Origin: RPQJ01 sp963746325
GTDB taxonomy: Bacteria; Pseudomonadota; Gammaproteobacteria; Steroidobacterales; Steroidobacteraceae
NCBI GenBank assembly: GCA_963746325.1
Contig: CAVVBC010000036.1
Span: 186,001 to 250,000, forward strand
DNA length: 64,000 bases
Direction of reading: 5' to 3'
Shown here one piece after another: positions 15,417-24,155 of the stretch. Below the pieces are notes generated by a model that had not been told where the DNA came from, ran no database searches, and was given only the letters and a program-made list of their open reading frames with translations. The translations under genes were made by a program, and so were the position numbers. Every line of letters starts with the position of its first letter. Within the stretch, counting starts at the first letter, position 1.

Positions 15417-18400
15417 ACGCATCCCGGCTGCTGACCCTGGCGCTGACCAGCCTGCTCGCCACGGGCTGGGCGGGCAGCGCGGAGAGCGCGCGCAAGAAGG
15501 AGCCGTCGACCCTGGGTGCGCTCGCGACGCGCAGCGCGCCGGTGGATCGTGCGGTGCCGGTGCAGGCGGCCCCCGACGATGCGGCGAACAGCTACGCGGC
15601 TTTCCTGCAGATCGCGGACGCGGACCCGGCATTGAAGGCGCAAGCGCTGCGCCGCCTCGGCGACCTGCGCCTCGAGCAAGCCGCGAACCTCAGTGCCGCG
15701 GGCGACGTTCCTGATCCGGCGTCGCAAGCGAAGGCCCGCGACGCCATCGCCGCCTACCAGGAGCTGCTGCGCGACTACCCCGAATACGCCGCGCGTGATG
15801 CTGCCCTTTACCAGCTGGCGCGGGCGTCGGAGCTGGCAGGCGACGGCGCCGCCGCGCAGGCCGCCCTCGACGAACTCGTGGCGCGCCATCCCCAGGGTGC
15901 GCATGCCGACGAAGCACAGTTCCGCCGCGGCGAAGTTTTCTTCAGCGCACAGCGCTATGCCGATGCCATCGGGGCCTACGGCGCGGTGCTTGCGATCGGC
16001 CCCGCCAGCGCGTTCTTCGAGCAGTCCCTGTACAAGCGTGGCTGGGCGCAGTTCAAGCTCGGTGACGACGCCGCCAGCAGTCGCGACTTTCTCGCGCTGC
16101 TCGACACCGTGCTGGTGCAGGACGGGCAGTTGCGGGACGCCGCGCAGCTTTCGCGGCCGCAGGTGGAGCTTTCAGACGACGCGCTGCGCGCGCTCAGCCT
16201 CATGTTTGCAGCGGACCAGGGCGCTGTCTCGTTGCAGGCCGCGCTGTCAGGGCGTGGACCGGCGCCCTACGAGGCGCGGCTCTACGGCGCGCTCGGCGAC
16301 CTGTACGTCGAGAAGGAACGATTCCAGGACGGCGCCGAGGTGTACCGTTCCTTCGCGCGGCGCCAGCCGCTCGATCCGGTCGCGCCGCTGCTGCTCGGCA
16401 AGGCGACGGAGGCCTACGGCAAGGCGGGATTCACTGCGCTGGTGCTCGAGTCGAAGCAGGAGCTGGTGGAGCTCTACGGTCCACGCAGTGCCTACTGGAC
16501 CGCGCGCGCCGGCCAGGTCGACCCGCAGGTCAGCGCGGCGGTGCAGGCGAACCTGCTCGACCTCGCACAGCACGAGCATGCGTTGGCGCAGAAGAAGGAC
16601 GGCGAGGTGCACCGCGATGCAGCCGTGCGCTGGTATCGCGAATACCTGGCCGGTTTCGACGCCACGGCCCAGGCACCCGCGACCCGGCTGCTGCTCGCCG
16701 ACCTGCTGCTCGACGGCTCGCGCTTCGTCGAGGCAGCGGACGAATACGAACGAGCCGCCTACGACTACGAGAATGCACCCGAAGCAGGGCGCGCCGGCTA
16801 CGCGGCGCTGGTTGCGCTGGATCAAGCCGAGGCCACCCTGCCCGCGGCCGAGCGTCCCGCCCTGCGCCAGCGTGCCATCGAGTCGGCGCTGAAGTTCACC
16901 GCGACGTTCCCGCAGCACGTCGAGACGCCAGGCGTGCTGACGCGCACCACCAAGCAGTTGTTCGACCTTGGTGACCGGCAGCGGGCCGAGGCAGTGGCGC
17001 AAAGCGTGCTCGCATTGGGCCCGCGCGCAGACGCGGCCCAGCAGCTGGTCGCCTGGACCGTGCTCGCGCACACCTACTTCGACTCGTCGCGCTACGCCGA
17101 GGCCGAACGGGCCTATGGCGAGATCGTGGCGCGCACGCCGCCGGGTGCGGCGTCGCATGCGGAGGCCATCGAGCGCCAGGCCGCGGCGGTCTATCGCCAG
17201 GCCGAAGTGCGGCAGGCAGCGGGCGACACCGCCGGCGCCGTCCAGGACTTCCTGCGTGTCGCTGCCGTCGCGCCTGCGTCACCGATCCGCGCCAAGGCCG
17301 AGTTCGATGCGGCTACGCTGCTGCTCGCCGACAAGCAGTGGACGGCCGCCGCCGCCGTCCTCGAGAGCTTCCGCAACACGTACCCCGCGCATGAACTGGC
17401 GGCCGACGTCGACCGCAAGCTCGCCGTGGCCTATGTCGAATCCGGGCAGTCGGCCAAGGCGGCCGTCGAACTCGAGCGGGTCGCGGCACGCGAAACCGAA
17501 GACCCGGAAGTGCGCCGCGCGGCGCTGTGGCAGGCAGCGGAATTGCAGACTGCCGCGGGCGACCGGGTCGCGGCGGCGCGCGTTTATGCCAGCTACGTGC
17601 AACGCTATCCGGTGCCAGCGGGGCCTGCGCTCGACGCACGCCAGGCCCTGGCTGACATGGCGCGCGATGCGGGCGACACGGCAGGTCGCGCGCGCTGGCT
17701 CGAAGACATCATCGTCGCCGACCGTGCGGCGGGCGCCGAGCGGTCCGATCGCACGAAGTACCTGGCGGCGACGGCAGCGCTGGAACTCGCGCGTCCGCTC
17801 GATGCGGCGGCGCGTGGCATCAGGCTGGCGTTGCCGCTCGAGAAGTCGTTTGCGGACAAGCGCAAGGCCCTGGAGGCCGCACTCAACGGCTACGGCCGTG
17901 CCGAGGAGTACGGCGTCGCGCAGGTGACGACCGCGTCGGTGTTCGCAATGGCGGATCTCTATCGCGACCTGGGCAAGGCGCTGCTCGAGTCGGACCGGCC
18001 GCGCAATCTCGATGCCGACGAACTCGAGCAATACGACGTGCTGCTCGAGGAGCAGGCCTTCCCGTTCGAGGAGAAGGCGATCGGCATCCACGAGCGCAAT
18101 GCACGCCTCGCGGCGCAGGGCGTCTACGACGAATGGGTGCAGAAGAGCTACGCCGCCCTGGCGCAGCTGAAGCCGGCGCGCTATGCGCGCACCGAGATTG
18201 CCGAAGATGCCCCTGCGCTGGCGGCAGGCCAGGTCGCCTTGCCCGCCGAGGCCGATCCGGCCGTGCAGAACCAGTTGGGCGTGCAGAGCCGCATGGCTGG
18301 AAGGTTCGCCGAGGCGCAGGCGGCGTACGAGCGCGCACTCGCGCTCGATCCCAACTTTGCCGACGCGGAGCGCAATCTCGCGATCCTGCAGGACCTGTAC

Positions 18401-18544
18401 CTGGACAACCCCGCCGCCGCGCTGCCGCACTATGAGCGCTACCAGCTGATCACGCAGGGCGCCGACAAGGAAGTTTCCGCATGGCTCGTCGAACTGAAGA
18501 CGCGGCTCGCCGCCGTGACCCGCACCGCGGAGGCCTCGCAATGA
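15413..18544 (+). CDS. very large TPR-repeat envelope protein
   Basis: This 1043-residue exported protein (signal peptide residues 1 to about 24) has many TPR-like repeats throughout (for example DAIAAYQELLRDYPEYAARD, AEAERAYGEIVARTPPGA, AEAQAAYERALALDPNFADA near the C-terminus). The last repeat is the most canonical. It overlaps the previous gene by ATGA at its start and the next gene by ATGA at its end. It resembles long periplasmic TPR proteins in gliding-motility and Tol-type loci. It probably spans the periplasm and recruits the other parts of the operon. No catalytic motif is visible. Confidence 0.8.
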   Translation: MNASRLLTLALTSLLATGWAGSAESARKKEPSTLGALATRSAPVDRAVPVQAAPDDAANSYAAFLQIADADPALKAQALRRLGDLRLEQAANLSAAGDVPDPASQAKARDAIAAYQELLRDYPEYAARDAALYQLARASELAGDGAAAQAALDELVARHPQGAHADEAQFRRGEVFFSAQRYADAIGAYGAVLAIGPASAFFEQSLYKRGWAQFKLGDDAASSRDFLALLDTVLVQDGQLRDAAQLSRPQVELSDDALRALSLMFAADQGAVSLQAALSGRGPAPYEARLYGALGDLYVEKERFQDGAEVYRSFARRQPLDPVAPLLLGKATEAYGKAGFTALVLESKQELVELYGPRSAYWTARAGQVDPQVSAAVQANLLDLAQHEHALAQKKDGEVHRDAAVRWYREYLAGFDATAQAPATRLLLADLLLDGSRFVEAADEYERAAYDYENAPEAGRAGYAALVALDQAEATLPAAERPALRQRAIESALKFTATFPQHVETPGVLTRTTKQLFDLGDRQRAEAVAQSVLALGPRADAAQQLVAWTVLAHTYFDSSRYAEAERAYGEIVARTPPGAASHAEAIERQAAAVYRQAEVRQAAGDTAGAVQDFLRVAAVAPASPIRAKAEFDAATLLLADKQWTAAAAVLESFRNTYPAHELAADVDRKLAVAYVESGQSAKAAVELERVAARETEDPEVRRAALWQAAELQTAAGDRVAAARVYASYVQRYPVPAGPALDARQALADMARDAGDTAGRARWLEDIIVADRAAGAERSDRTKYLAATAALELARPLDAAARGIRLALPLEKSFADKRKALEAALNGYGRAEEYGVAQVTTASVFAMADLYRDLGKALLESDRPRNLDADELEQYDVLLEEQAFPFEEKAIGIHERNARLAAQGVYDEWVQKSYAALAQLKPARYARTEIAEDAPALAAGQVALPAEADPAVQNQLGVQSRMAGRFAEAQAAYERALALDPNFADAERNLAILQDLYLDNPAAALPHYERYQLITQGADKEVSAWLVELKTRLAAVTRTAEASQ

Positions 18545-18912
18545 GCAATGTCAGCCTGTTGCATGCGGCACTCACCGGCCTGTCGCTGCTTGCAGCCCCG
18601 GTCGCGGCCGTCTTCGGCGCCGATCCGCCGCCAACGACGGCAGCTGCGGCCTCGAAGGCGGTCGACCGCCTCAACCTCGACGCGACTGCAATCACTGGCA
18701 ACCGCGAACTGCCCAAGGTGATGAGCATCGTGCCGTGGAAAGCCGCGGAACCCCCCGGCGGTCCCGATCGCCCGCTCGGCAGCCTCATCGATGAGCTGCT
18801 CGCGCCGCTCGACCGCGATGAATTCCGCCGCGAAATCAACTACTACCGCGACCTGGCGTCGCCGGTGGCCACCGTTCCCCCAGTCCCTGTCCCCGGAGCA
18901 AGCCCGCAATGA
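18541..18912 (+). CDS. small exported protein between TPR and TolQ genes
   Basis: This 123-residue protein begins at ATG 18541 in an ATGA overlap and ends in another ATGA overlap with the TolQ-like gene. It has an N-terminal hydrophobic segment (about residues 6-24), then a soluble, proline-rich region including DATAITGNRELPKVMSIV and PLGSLIDELLAPLDRDEFRR. The GNRELPKVMSIVPWK stretch looks like the membrane-export or docking segment of envelope proteins, but I do not recognise a family. Position and tight overlaps argue for a role in the same complex. Confidence 0.65.
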   Translation: MSNVSLLHAALTGLSLLAAPVAAVFGADPPPTTAAAASKAVDRLNLDATAITGNRELPKVMSIVPWKAAEPPGGPDRPLGSLIDELLAPLDRDEFRREINYYRDLASPVATVPPVPVPGASPQ

Positions 18913-19664
18913 GCACCATCGACCTGATCGTCAACTTCTTCAAGCAGGGTGGAGCCTTCCTCTACCCGATCGCGGCCGTCTTCGTGATTGGCCTCGTCGT
19001 CGCCGTCGAGCGCTTCATCTACCTGACCCGTGTGTCGGTCGGCAATCGCCGCCTCTGGGCAGAGCTGTCGCCGCTGCTGCAGGCCGGCAACTTCCGCCGG
19101 GCCATGGAAGTCGCTGAGAAGACCGACTCGGCGCTGTCGACGATCATGCGCTACGGCATGTCGCGCATCGCCACGGCCCGTCGTCGTGACGACATCGAGA
19201 AGGCCATGGAAGAAAGCCTGATCGAAGTCATCCCCCGCCTGGAGAAGCGCACGCACTACCTGTCGACGCTGGCCAACATCGGCATGCTGATGGGCCTGCT
19301 CGGCACCGTCATCGGCCTGATCCAGGCGTTCGCCGCGGTCGCCGCGGTCAATCCGGCCGAGAAGGCCAGCATGCTCTCGGCGAGCATCTCGGTGGCCATG
19401 AACAACACGGCGCTCGGCCTCGCGCTCGCCATCACGCTGCTGCTGTGCCACATGTACCTCGAGACCAAGACGACGGAACTCGTCGACAGCCTCGAAGTGG
19501 CGTCGATCAAGTTCCTGAACACGGTGGTCGAGCGTCGCGCCCAGGCACCGCGCCCCGTCGCCGCAGCCGCTGCAGCGGCCGGTGCAACAGCCGGTGCAAC
19601 GGCCCGGCAGGCTGCCCCGTCACGCACGGTGGAGGCGCCTGCCCGCGGGGCTGCACGCGCATGA
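18909..19664 (+). CDS. TolQ/ExbB/MotA-family proton channel subunit
   Basis: This 251-residue inner-membrane protein has the family's three membrane helices at about 17-36, 119-142 and 157-184. The TM2 signature is LANIGMLMGLLGTVIGLI, with TM3 containing MNNTALGLALAI. These form the pentameric stator that, with ExbD/TolR partners, uses the proton gradient to drive work across the envelope. The last 50 residues are an Ala/Pro-rich tail not usual in ExbB. It overlaps the upstream gene by ATGA and is followed by two ExbD-like genes. By gene order it matches AglR in the Myxococcus AglRQS set, though orthology is not shown. Confidence 0.92.
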   Translation: MSTIDLIVNFFKQGGAFLYPIAAVFVIGLVVAVERFIYLTRVSVGNRRLWAELSPLLQAGNFRRAMEVAEKTDSALSTIMRYGMSRIATARRRDDIEKAMEESLIEVIPRLEKRTHYLSTLANIGMLMGLLGTVIGLIQAFAAVAAVNPAEKASMLSASISVAMNNTALGLALAITLLLCHMYLETKTTELVDSLEVASIKFLNTVVERRAQAPRPVAAAAAAAGATAGATARQAAPSRTVEAPARGAARA

Positions 19665-19678
19665 GGAAGAGCTCGCCC

Positions 19679-20173
19679 ATGGCGCGGCGGCAGCAGCGCA
19701 ACCATGCGCGCTACCGCGGCCGCAACGACTTGAACATCGTGCCGATGCTGGACGTGATGGTCATCCTCACGTTCTTCCTGATCTTCACGGCCGTGTTCTC
19801 GAAGACGAGCGTGCTCGAGGTGAACCTGCCCGCACCGGGGACGCAGGCCGCCACCGACAAGCCGCGCTTCGAACTCGAACTGATCCTGCGCAAGTCGGGG
19901 ATCGAGGTCGCCGATCGCAACCAGGGCGTGCTCGAGACTATCCCGGCCGTCGCGAACGGGCAGGACGTGGCCCGGCTCACCGAGTACCTCGCCGCGCTCA
20001 AGGTGAAGGTGCCCGAGGTGAGCAACGCCACGCTGCTGGTCGCGCAGGACGTGGATTACGACACGATCGTGCAGGTGATGGACGCCGCGCGCGTGCGGCA
20101 GACCGTCGCGGGCGGCAAGGTGTCGCGCGAGACGCTGTTCCCGCAGATCGCACTGGGAGACGCTCCGACATGA
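19679..20173 (+). CDS. ExbD/TolR-like subunit 1
   Basis: This 164-residue protein has a basic N-terminus, one membrane helix (about residues 21-40) with the key aspartate Asp25 in VPMLDVMVILTFF, and a periplasmic ExbD-type domain. ATG 19679 has a GAGGAAGAG ribosome site; ATG 19661, which overlaps the previous stop, would add six residues. The aspartate is the proton-carrying residue of TolR/ExbD proteins. The stop overlaps the next gene by ATGA. Confidence 0.9.
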   Translation: MARRQQRNHARYRGRNDLNIVPMLDVMVILTFFLIFTAVFSKTSVLEVNLPAPGTQAATDKPRFELELILRKSGIEVADRNQGVLETIPAVANGQDVARLTEYLAALKVKVPEVSNATLLVAQDVDYDTIVQVMDAARVRQTVAGGKVSRETLFPQIALGDAPT

Positions 20174-20679
20174 TCCGTACAGGAATGCGGCGCCACACGC
20201 GCCACGGCAAGGGCGGCGGTGGCGGCCACGGGCCGCTCGCGCTGATCCCGATGATCGACATGCTCACGATCCTGGTCGTGTACCTGCTGGTGCATGCCGC
20301 GGACATGGACATCCTGCCCAATTCGAAGAACATCTCGATTCCGCAATCGCTCTCGGAGCAGAAGCCGCGGCAGGCCACCGTGGTGACGGTGACGCGCGAC
20401 ATGCTGTACGTGAATGGCGAGGCCATCGTCACGGTGGCGGCGTTGAGCTCGACGGAGGCCCAGGTCAGCGAGCCGCTGCGCGCCGCGCTGGACGCGCAGG
20501 CACAGGGATTGCTGCCGGGTTCCGAGGCGAACCGCGAGGTCACCGTGATGGCCGAGAAGTCACTGCCTTACTCCGTGCTGCGCAAGATCGTCGCGAGCAG
20601 TTCGGCCGCCGAGTACACCAAGGTGTCGCTCGCCGTGGTCGAGCGCGAGCAGACGTACGCCGGCCTGAAAGGCGCCTGA
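20170..20679 (+). CDS. ExbD/TolR-like subunit 2
   Basis: This 169-residue protein is a second, diverged ExbD-like subunit. It has a Gly/His-rich basic N-terminus, a membrane helix at about residues 23-43 with Asp30 in IPMIDMLTILVVYLL, and a periplasmic domain that ends with YTKVSLAVVEREQTY. Retention of the aspartate suggests that it too works in proton coupling. Two TolR-type subunits with one TolQ are the composition of AglRQS, whereas Tol-Pal and most ExbBD sets have one. It starts in an ATGA overlap. Confidence 0.88.
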   Translation: MIRTGMRRHTRHGKGGGGGHGPLALIPMIDMLTILVVYLLVHAADMDILPNSKNISIPQSLSEQKPRQATVVTVTRDMLYVNGEAIVTVAALSSTEAQVSEPLRAALDAQAQGLLPGSEANREVTVMAEKSLPYSVLRKIVASSSAAEYTKVSLAVVEREQTYAGLKGA

Positions 20680-20694
20680 GGACACATACGCGCC

Positions 20695-21645
20695 ATGAGC
20701 AGCACAGCCGTCGTCAATCAGAACTTCCGGGTCTTCGACCTGCCGTGGACGCCGTCGGTCGAAGAGGAGCGCCGCTTCCGCCGCGTCCTCGGGGCGGCCA
20801 TCGGTCTGTTCATCGGGTTCTCCATCGTGATCCCGTTCCTGCCGGAAACGCCGCGCACCCAGGCGCTTGCGCCCGCCGTGCCCGAACGCATCGTCGAGTT
20901 CATCCTCGAGCAACCCCGGCCCAAGGAGCAGCCCAAGCCGGTCGAGGTGGTGCCGCCCAAGCCGGTCGAGGTGCCGCAGGTCGAGGCGCGCGTGGAGCGC
21001 CCGGTGCCCGTGCCCGTCGCCCAGCCCGAACCCCGGCCCGATCCCCGCAAGAAAGCGGCCGCGTCGGGCCTGCTGGCGCTGTCCGATCAGCTGGCTGACC
21101 TGCGGGATCGCGAAGTGACGGCGAATGTCGACGGCAAGGCGCTGAACGCCGGTGCGGGCGAACGGACGCGCGTGGACCGCTCGATCCTCACGGCAAAAGT
21201 GGGGGCGGGCAGCGGCGGAATCGCCGTCGGCGAGGTCAGCAAGGGATTCGGTGGCGGCTCGACCGGGCTCAAGGGCCACGCCACGGCCAAGGTGAGCGCG
21301 GCTGCCGCGGAGAGCGGTGCCGCCGAGGCCCAGCGCATCGGCAAGAGCGCGAAGGGTGCGCGCACCCGCGAAGAGATCGAACTGGTCTTCGACAAGAACA
21401 AGTCGGCCATCTATTCGCTGTACAGCCGCGCGCTGCGGGAAAATCCGGCCCTGCAGGGCAAGGTGGTGCTCGAAGTCACCATCGCGCCGTCGGGCCAGGT
21501 GACCGATTGCCGCGTGATTTCCAGCGAATTGGGCGATCCGGAGCTCGAGCGCAAGCTCGTCGCGCGGGTCAAGATGTTCCAGTTCGAGGAGCGCGACGTG
21601 GCCGTCATGACGACCACCAAGCCGATCGAGTTCTTCCCCGCCTGA
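20695..21645 (+). CDS. AgmX/TonB-like energy transducer
   Basis: This 316-residue protein has one membrane helix (about residues 31-49), a Pro/Lys/Glu-rich periplasm-spanning stretch at about 70-115 (repeats of PKPVEV), a Gly/Ala-rich linker, and a C-terminal domain from about 225 (TREEIELVFDKNKSAIYSLY, LQGKVVLEVTIAPSGQV, VISSELGDPELERKL). This C-terminal domain is the AgmX/PglI type, a relative of TonB. The protein likely carries energy from the TolQ-ExbD motor to outer-membrane partners. It starts 15 bases after the second ExbD gene and is the last gene of the riboswitch operon. Confidence 0.88.
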   Translation: MSSTAVVNQNFRVFDLPWTPSVEEERRFRRVLGAAIGLFIGFSIVIPFLPETPRTQALAPAVPERIVEFILEQPRPKEQPKPVEVVPPKPVEVPQVEARVERPVPVPVAQPEPRPDPRKKAAASGLLALSDQLADLRDREVTANVDGKALNAGAGERTRVDRSILTAKVGAGSGGIAVGEVSKGFGGGSTGLKGHATAKVSAAAAESGAAEAQRIGKSAKGARTREEIELVFDKNKSAIYSLYSRALRENPALQGKVVLEVTIAPSGQVTDCRVISSELGDPELERKLVARVKMFQFEERDVAVMTTTKPIEFFPA

Positions 21646-21649
21646 CCGC

Positions 21650-22200
21650 AGAGTTTTTCCTCCACCGTGGTGTCGACGTGGCCCAGCCAGTTGCGGTGCG
21701 GGACGCGGGTGCGCTTGAATCGGTTCGGCATCCAGAGGCGTTGGTGTCGCGTAGATGTTTACCGATCGTGTAATGACGGAAGTCGATTGGTCGGGGCAAG
21801 CGACCCACGCACCGTCGTACTCGTCAGGATAGTACATCTGCACGGCCAGCGACTTCCAGCCGCCTGTGCGTGCCGCGTAGACGAAGCGTGCCCAGCTTCG
21901 CCGAACGCCGCGGAAGCGGCGCTCGATCTCAGGGATCAGCTCGTACTGGATCGCGTCGCCATACGGCCCGCTATTCGCGGAGTTCACTGCGTAGGAATCG
22001 TCGTAGAAAGGCGTCGGTGTGCTGGATCTCGACCAGCAGTACGCGCGGAAGACTGTTCCAGGTCTTGAAGAAGTCGTAGGCGAGTTCCTGCTGGATGCGG
22101 TTGTACCCGGCGAGTTGGAAGCGCGTGTGTTGCCCGGTCAGACATTCGGGCAGGCACCCGCCCAGGCACCTGCCCGCCAGGCAGTCCTGGCCAGACCCGT
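21650..22200 (-). pseudogene. remnant of a putative esterase
   Basis: Joined fragments in three frames on the minus strand read as one protein: GQHTRFQLAGYNRIQQELAY, DFFKTWNS, LLVEIQHTDAF, YDDSYAVNSANSGPYGDAIQ, LIPEIERRFRGV, WKSLAVQMYYPDEYDGAWVA, then PNRFKRTRVPHRNWLGHVD. This resembles the middle of an enterochelin esterase-like alpha/beta hydrolase; the usual start and end are missing. The remnant is cut off by the AgmX gene. The truncation at both ends makes true decay likelier here than sequence error, although frameshifts near 22000, 21800 and 21730 could be errors. The rest of the 646-base gap holds nothing else I recognise, apart from a GC hairpin at 22217-22237. Confidence 0.6.
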
Positions 22201-22216
22201 TCTGAGCCCATAACCA

Positions 22217-22237
22217 CCCGGCCTTTCCGCGGCCGGG
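22217..22237. terminator. GC-rich hairpin upstream of cysJ
   Basis: CCCGGCC at 22217-22223 pairs with GGCCGGG at 22231-22237 around a 7-base loop. No T run follows on either strand. It may end transcription from the left or be a regulatory hairpin. Confidence 0.3.
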
Positions 22238-22291
22238 CGGCGCTCCCTAGCATGCACTCCCCCGCATCAGCTTTCGCGGGCGAGGATTGCC

Positions 22292-24142
22292 ATGAGTGCC
22301 AACAAGGTTTCGACGCTGCCGCTGGGTCCGCTGGACCCCGAGCGCACCGAGCTATTGCTCCGCGTCGTCGAAGGGCTCGAACCCTCCACGCTGCAGTGGT
22401 TGTCGGGCTTTGCGGCCGGCGTTGCGCACGAACGTACGGCCGGTCGTGCTGTGGCCGTTGCCCGCCGGTGTCGCGCGATGCGGCCCCGGCCGCCCGCGCT
22501 GAACCCACCGCGCGCGTCACGATCGTCTACGGCTCGCAGACGGGCAACAGCAAGCGCATCGCCGAAAAGCTGGGCCGCGCGGCGGAAGCCGCCGGACTCG
22601 CAGCTCGCGTTTATGCGGCCAGCAACTATCCGGTGAAGGACCTCGCCAAGGAGCGCCTGCTGGTCACGGTCATCAGCACGCAGGGCGACGGCGACCCGCC
22701 CGATGACGCGCGTGGCCTGATGGAATTCCTGCTGTCGCGGCGCGCACCGAAGCTCGAGCAGCTGTCGTATTCGGTGCTCGCGCTGGGCGATTCGAGCTAC
22801 CCGAAGTTCTGCGAGACCGGCAAGCAGGTCGACGAGCGCCTCGCTGCGCTCGGCGCGAAGCGCCTGGTCGAGCGCGTCGATTGCGACGTCGATTACGACA
22901 CGCTGGCCGCGGGCTGGCTCGAACGCGTCGTCACCAGCGCGCGCGACACGCTCGGCGCTGCCGCCGAGCACCGCCTCGGCGACGGTCACGCGCCTGCGCG
23001 CGGCACCGGTCGAAGCCGGAGTTCTCGCGCGACCAGCCGTTCGCGGCCGAAGTGATCGCGAACCAGGCGATCACGGCGCGCGGCGCGACCAAAGAAGTCC
23101 GCCACATCGAAGTGAACCTCGCGGGCTCGGGCCTCACGTACGAGCCGGGCGATGCGCTCGGCGTCTGGCACGAGAATCCGCCGCTGGTCGTCAACGACGT
23201 GCTGCAGGCCCTGCGCCTTGACGGCGAACAGCCCGTCGAACTCGACGGCGCCACCAAGCCCCTGCGCGAATGGCTCGCGACGAAGCGCGAACTCACGCGC
23301 CTCACGCGGCCGTTCCTGGCGCAGCAGGCCGAGCGTTCGCAGGACGCGGGCCTTGCGGCCGTACTGCAACCCGGCCACGAAGCCGAACTGCGCCATACGC
23401 TCAAGGACCTGCAGGTCGTCGACGTGCTGCAGCGCCACCCGGGCGAGTGGGACGCCAAGTCGTTCGTGCAGGCGCTGCGCCCGCTCGCACCACGGCTGTA
23501 TTCGATTGCGTCCAGCCAGGAGGCAGTGGGCGAGGAAGCGCACCTCACGGTCGCGCTGGTCGACTACACGCTCGACCGCAAGCACCGCGTGGGCGCGGCA
23601 TCAAGGTACCTCGCCAGCCTGCAGGGTGAAGACGCGAAGGCGCGCGTGTTCATCGAGCACAACGAGCGCTTCCGCCTGCCGGCCGACACGTCGCGCGACG
23701 TGATCATGATCGGCCCGGGCACGGGCGTGGCGCCGTTCCGCGGCTTCGTGCAGCACCGCGAGGCGCAGGGCGCCACGGGCCGCAACTGGCTGTTCTTCGG
23801 CGCGCGCCACTTCCAGAGCGAGTTCCTGTACCAGGCCGAATGGCAGGACGCGGTGAAGAAGGGCGTGCTGAACCGGCTCGACCTCGCGTTCTCGCGCGAT
23901 CGCAGCATCGCGCGCGAATACGTGCAGGACCGCCTGCGCCGCGTCGGCAAGGACCTCTACGCCTGGCTCGAGAACGGCGCGTACCTCTACGTCTGCGGCG
24001 ACGCCGACAAGATGGCGCCCGGACGTGAACACGGCCCTGATCGACATCGTCGCCGAGCACGGCGGCAAGATCGCGTGACGACGCTGAAAGCTACGTGCGC
24101 AAGCTGGCGGACGACCGCCGCTACCTGCGCGACGTGTACTGA
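22292..24142 (+). CDS. cysJ: sulfite reductase (NADPH) flavoprotein subunit (several frameshifts)
   Basis: CysJ passes electrons from NADPH through FAD and FMN to the CysI haem subunit for sulfite reduction to sulfide. The first segment (MSANKVSTLPLGPLDPERTE) shifts frame near 22480 into the flavodoxin domain (VTIVYGSQTGNSKRIAEKL). A second shift near 23010 enters the FAD/NADPH domain (EVNLAGSGLTYEPGDALGVW, PRLYSIASS, MIGPGTGVAPFRGFVQ). The C-terminus (DDAESYVRKLADDRRYLRDVY, stop 24142) is in yet another frame after about 24020. All motifs are conserved, so I take the breaks as sequence errors. It is followed 13 bases later by cysI. Confidence 0.88.
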
Positions 24143-24155
24143 TGCAAGAGCGAGC

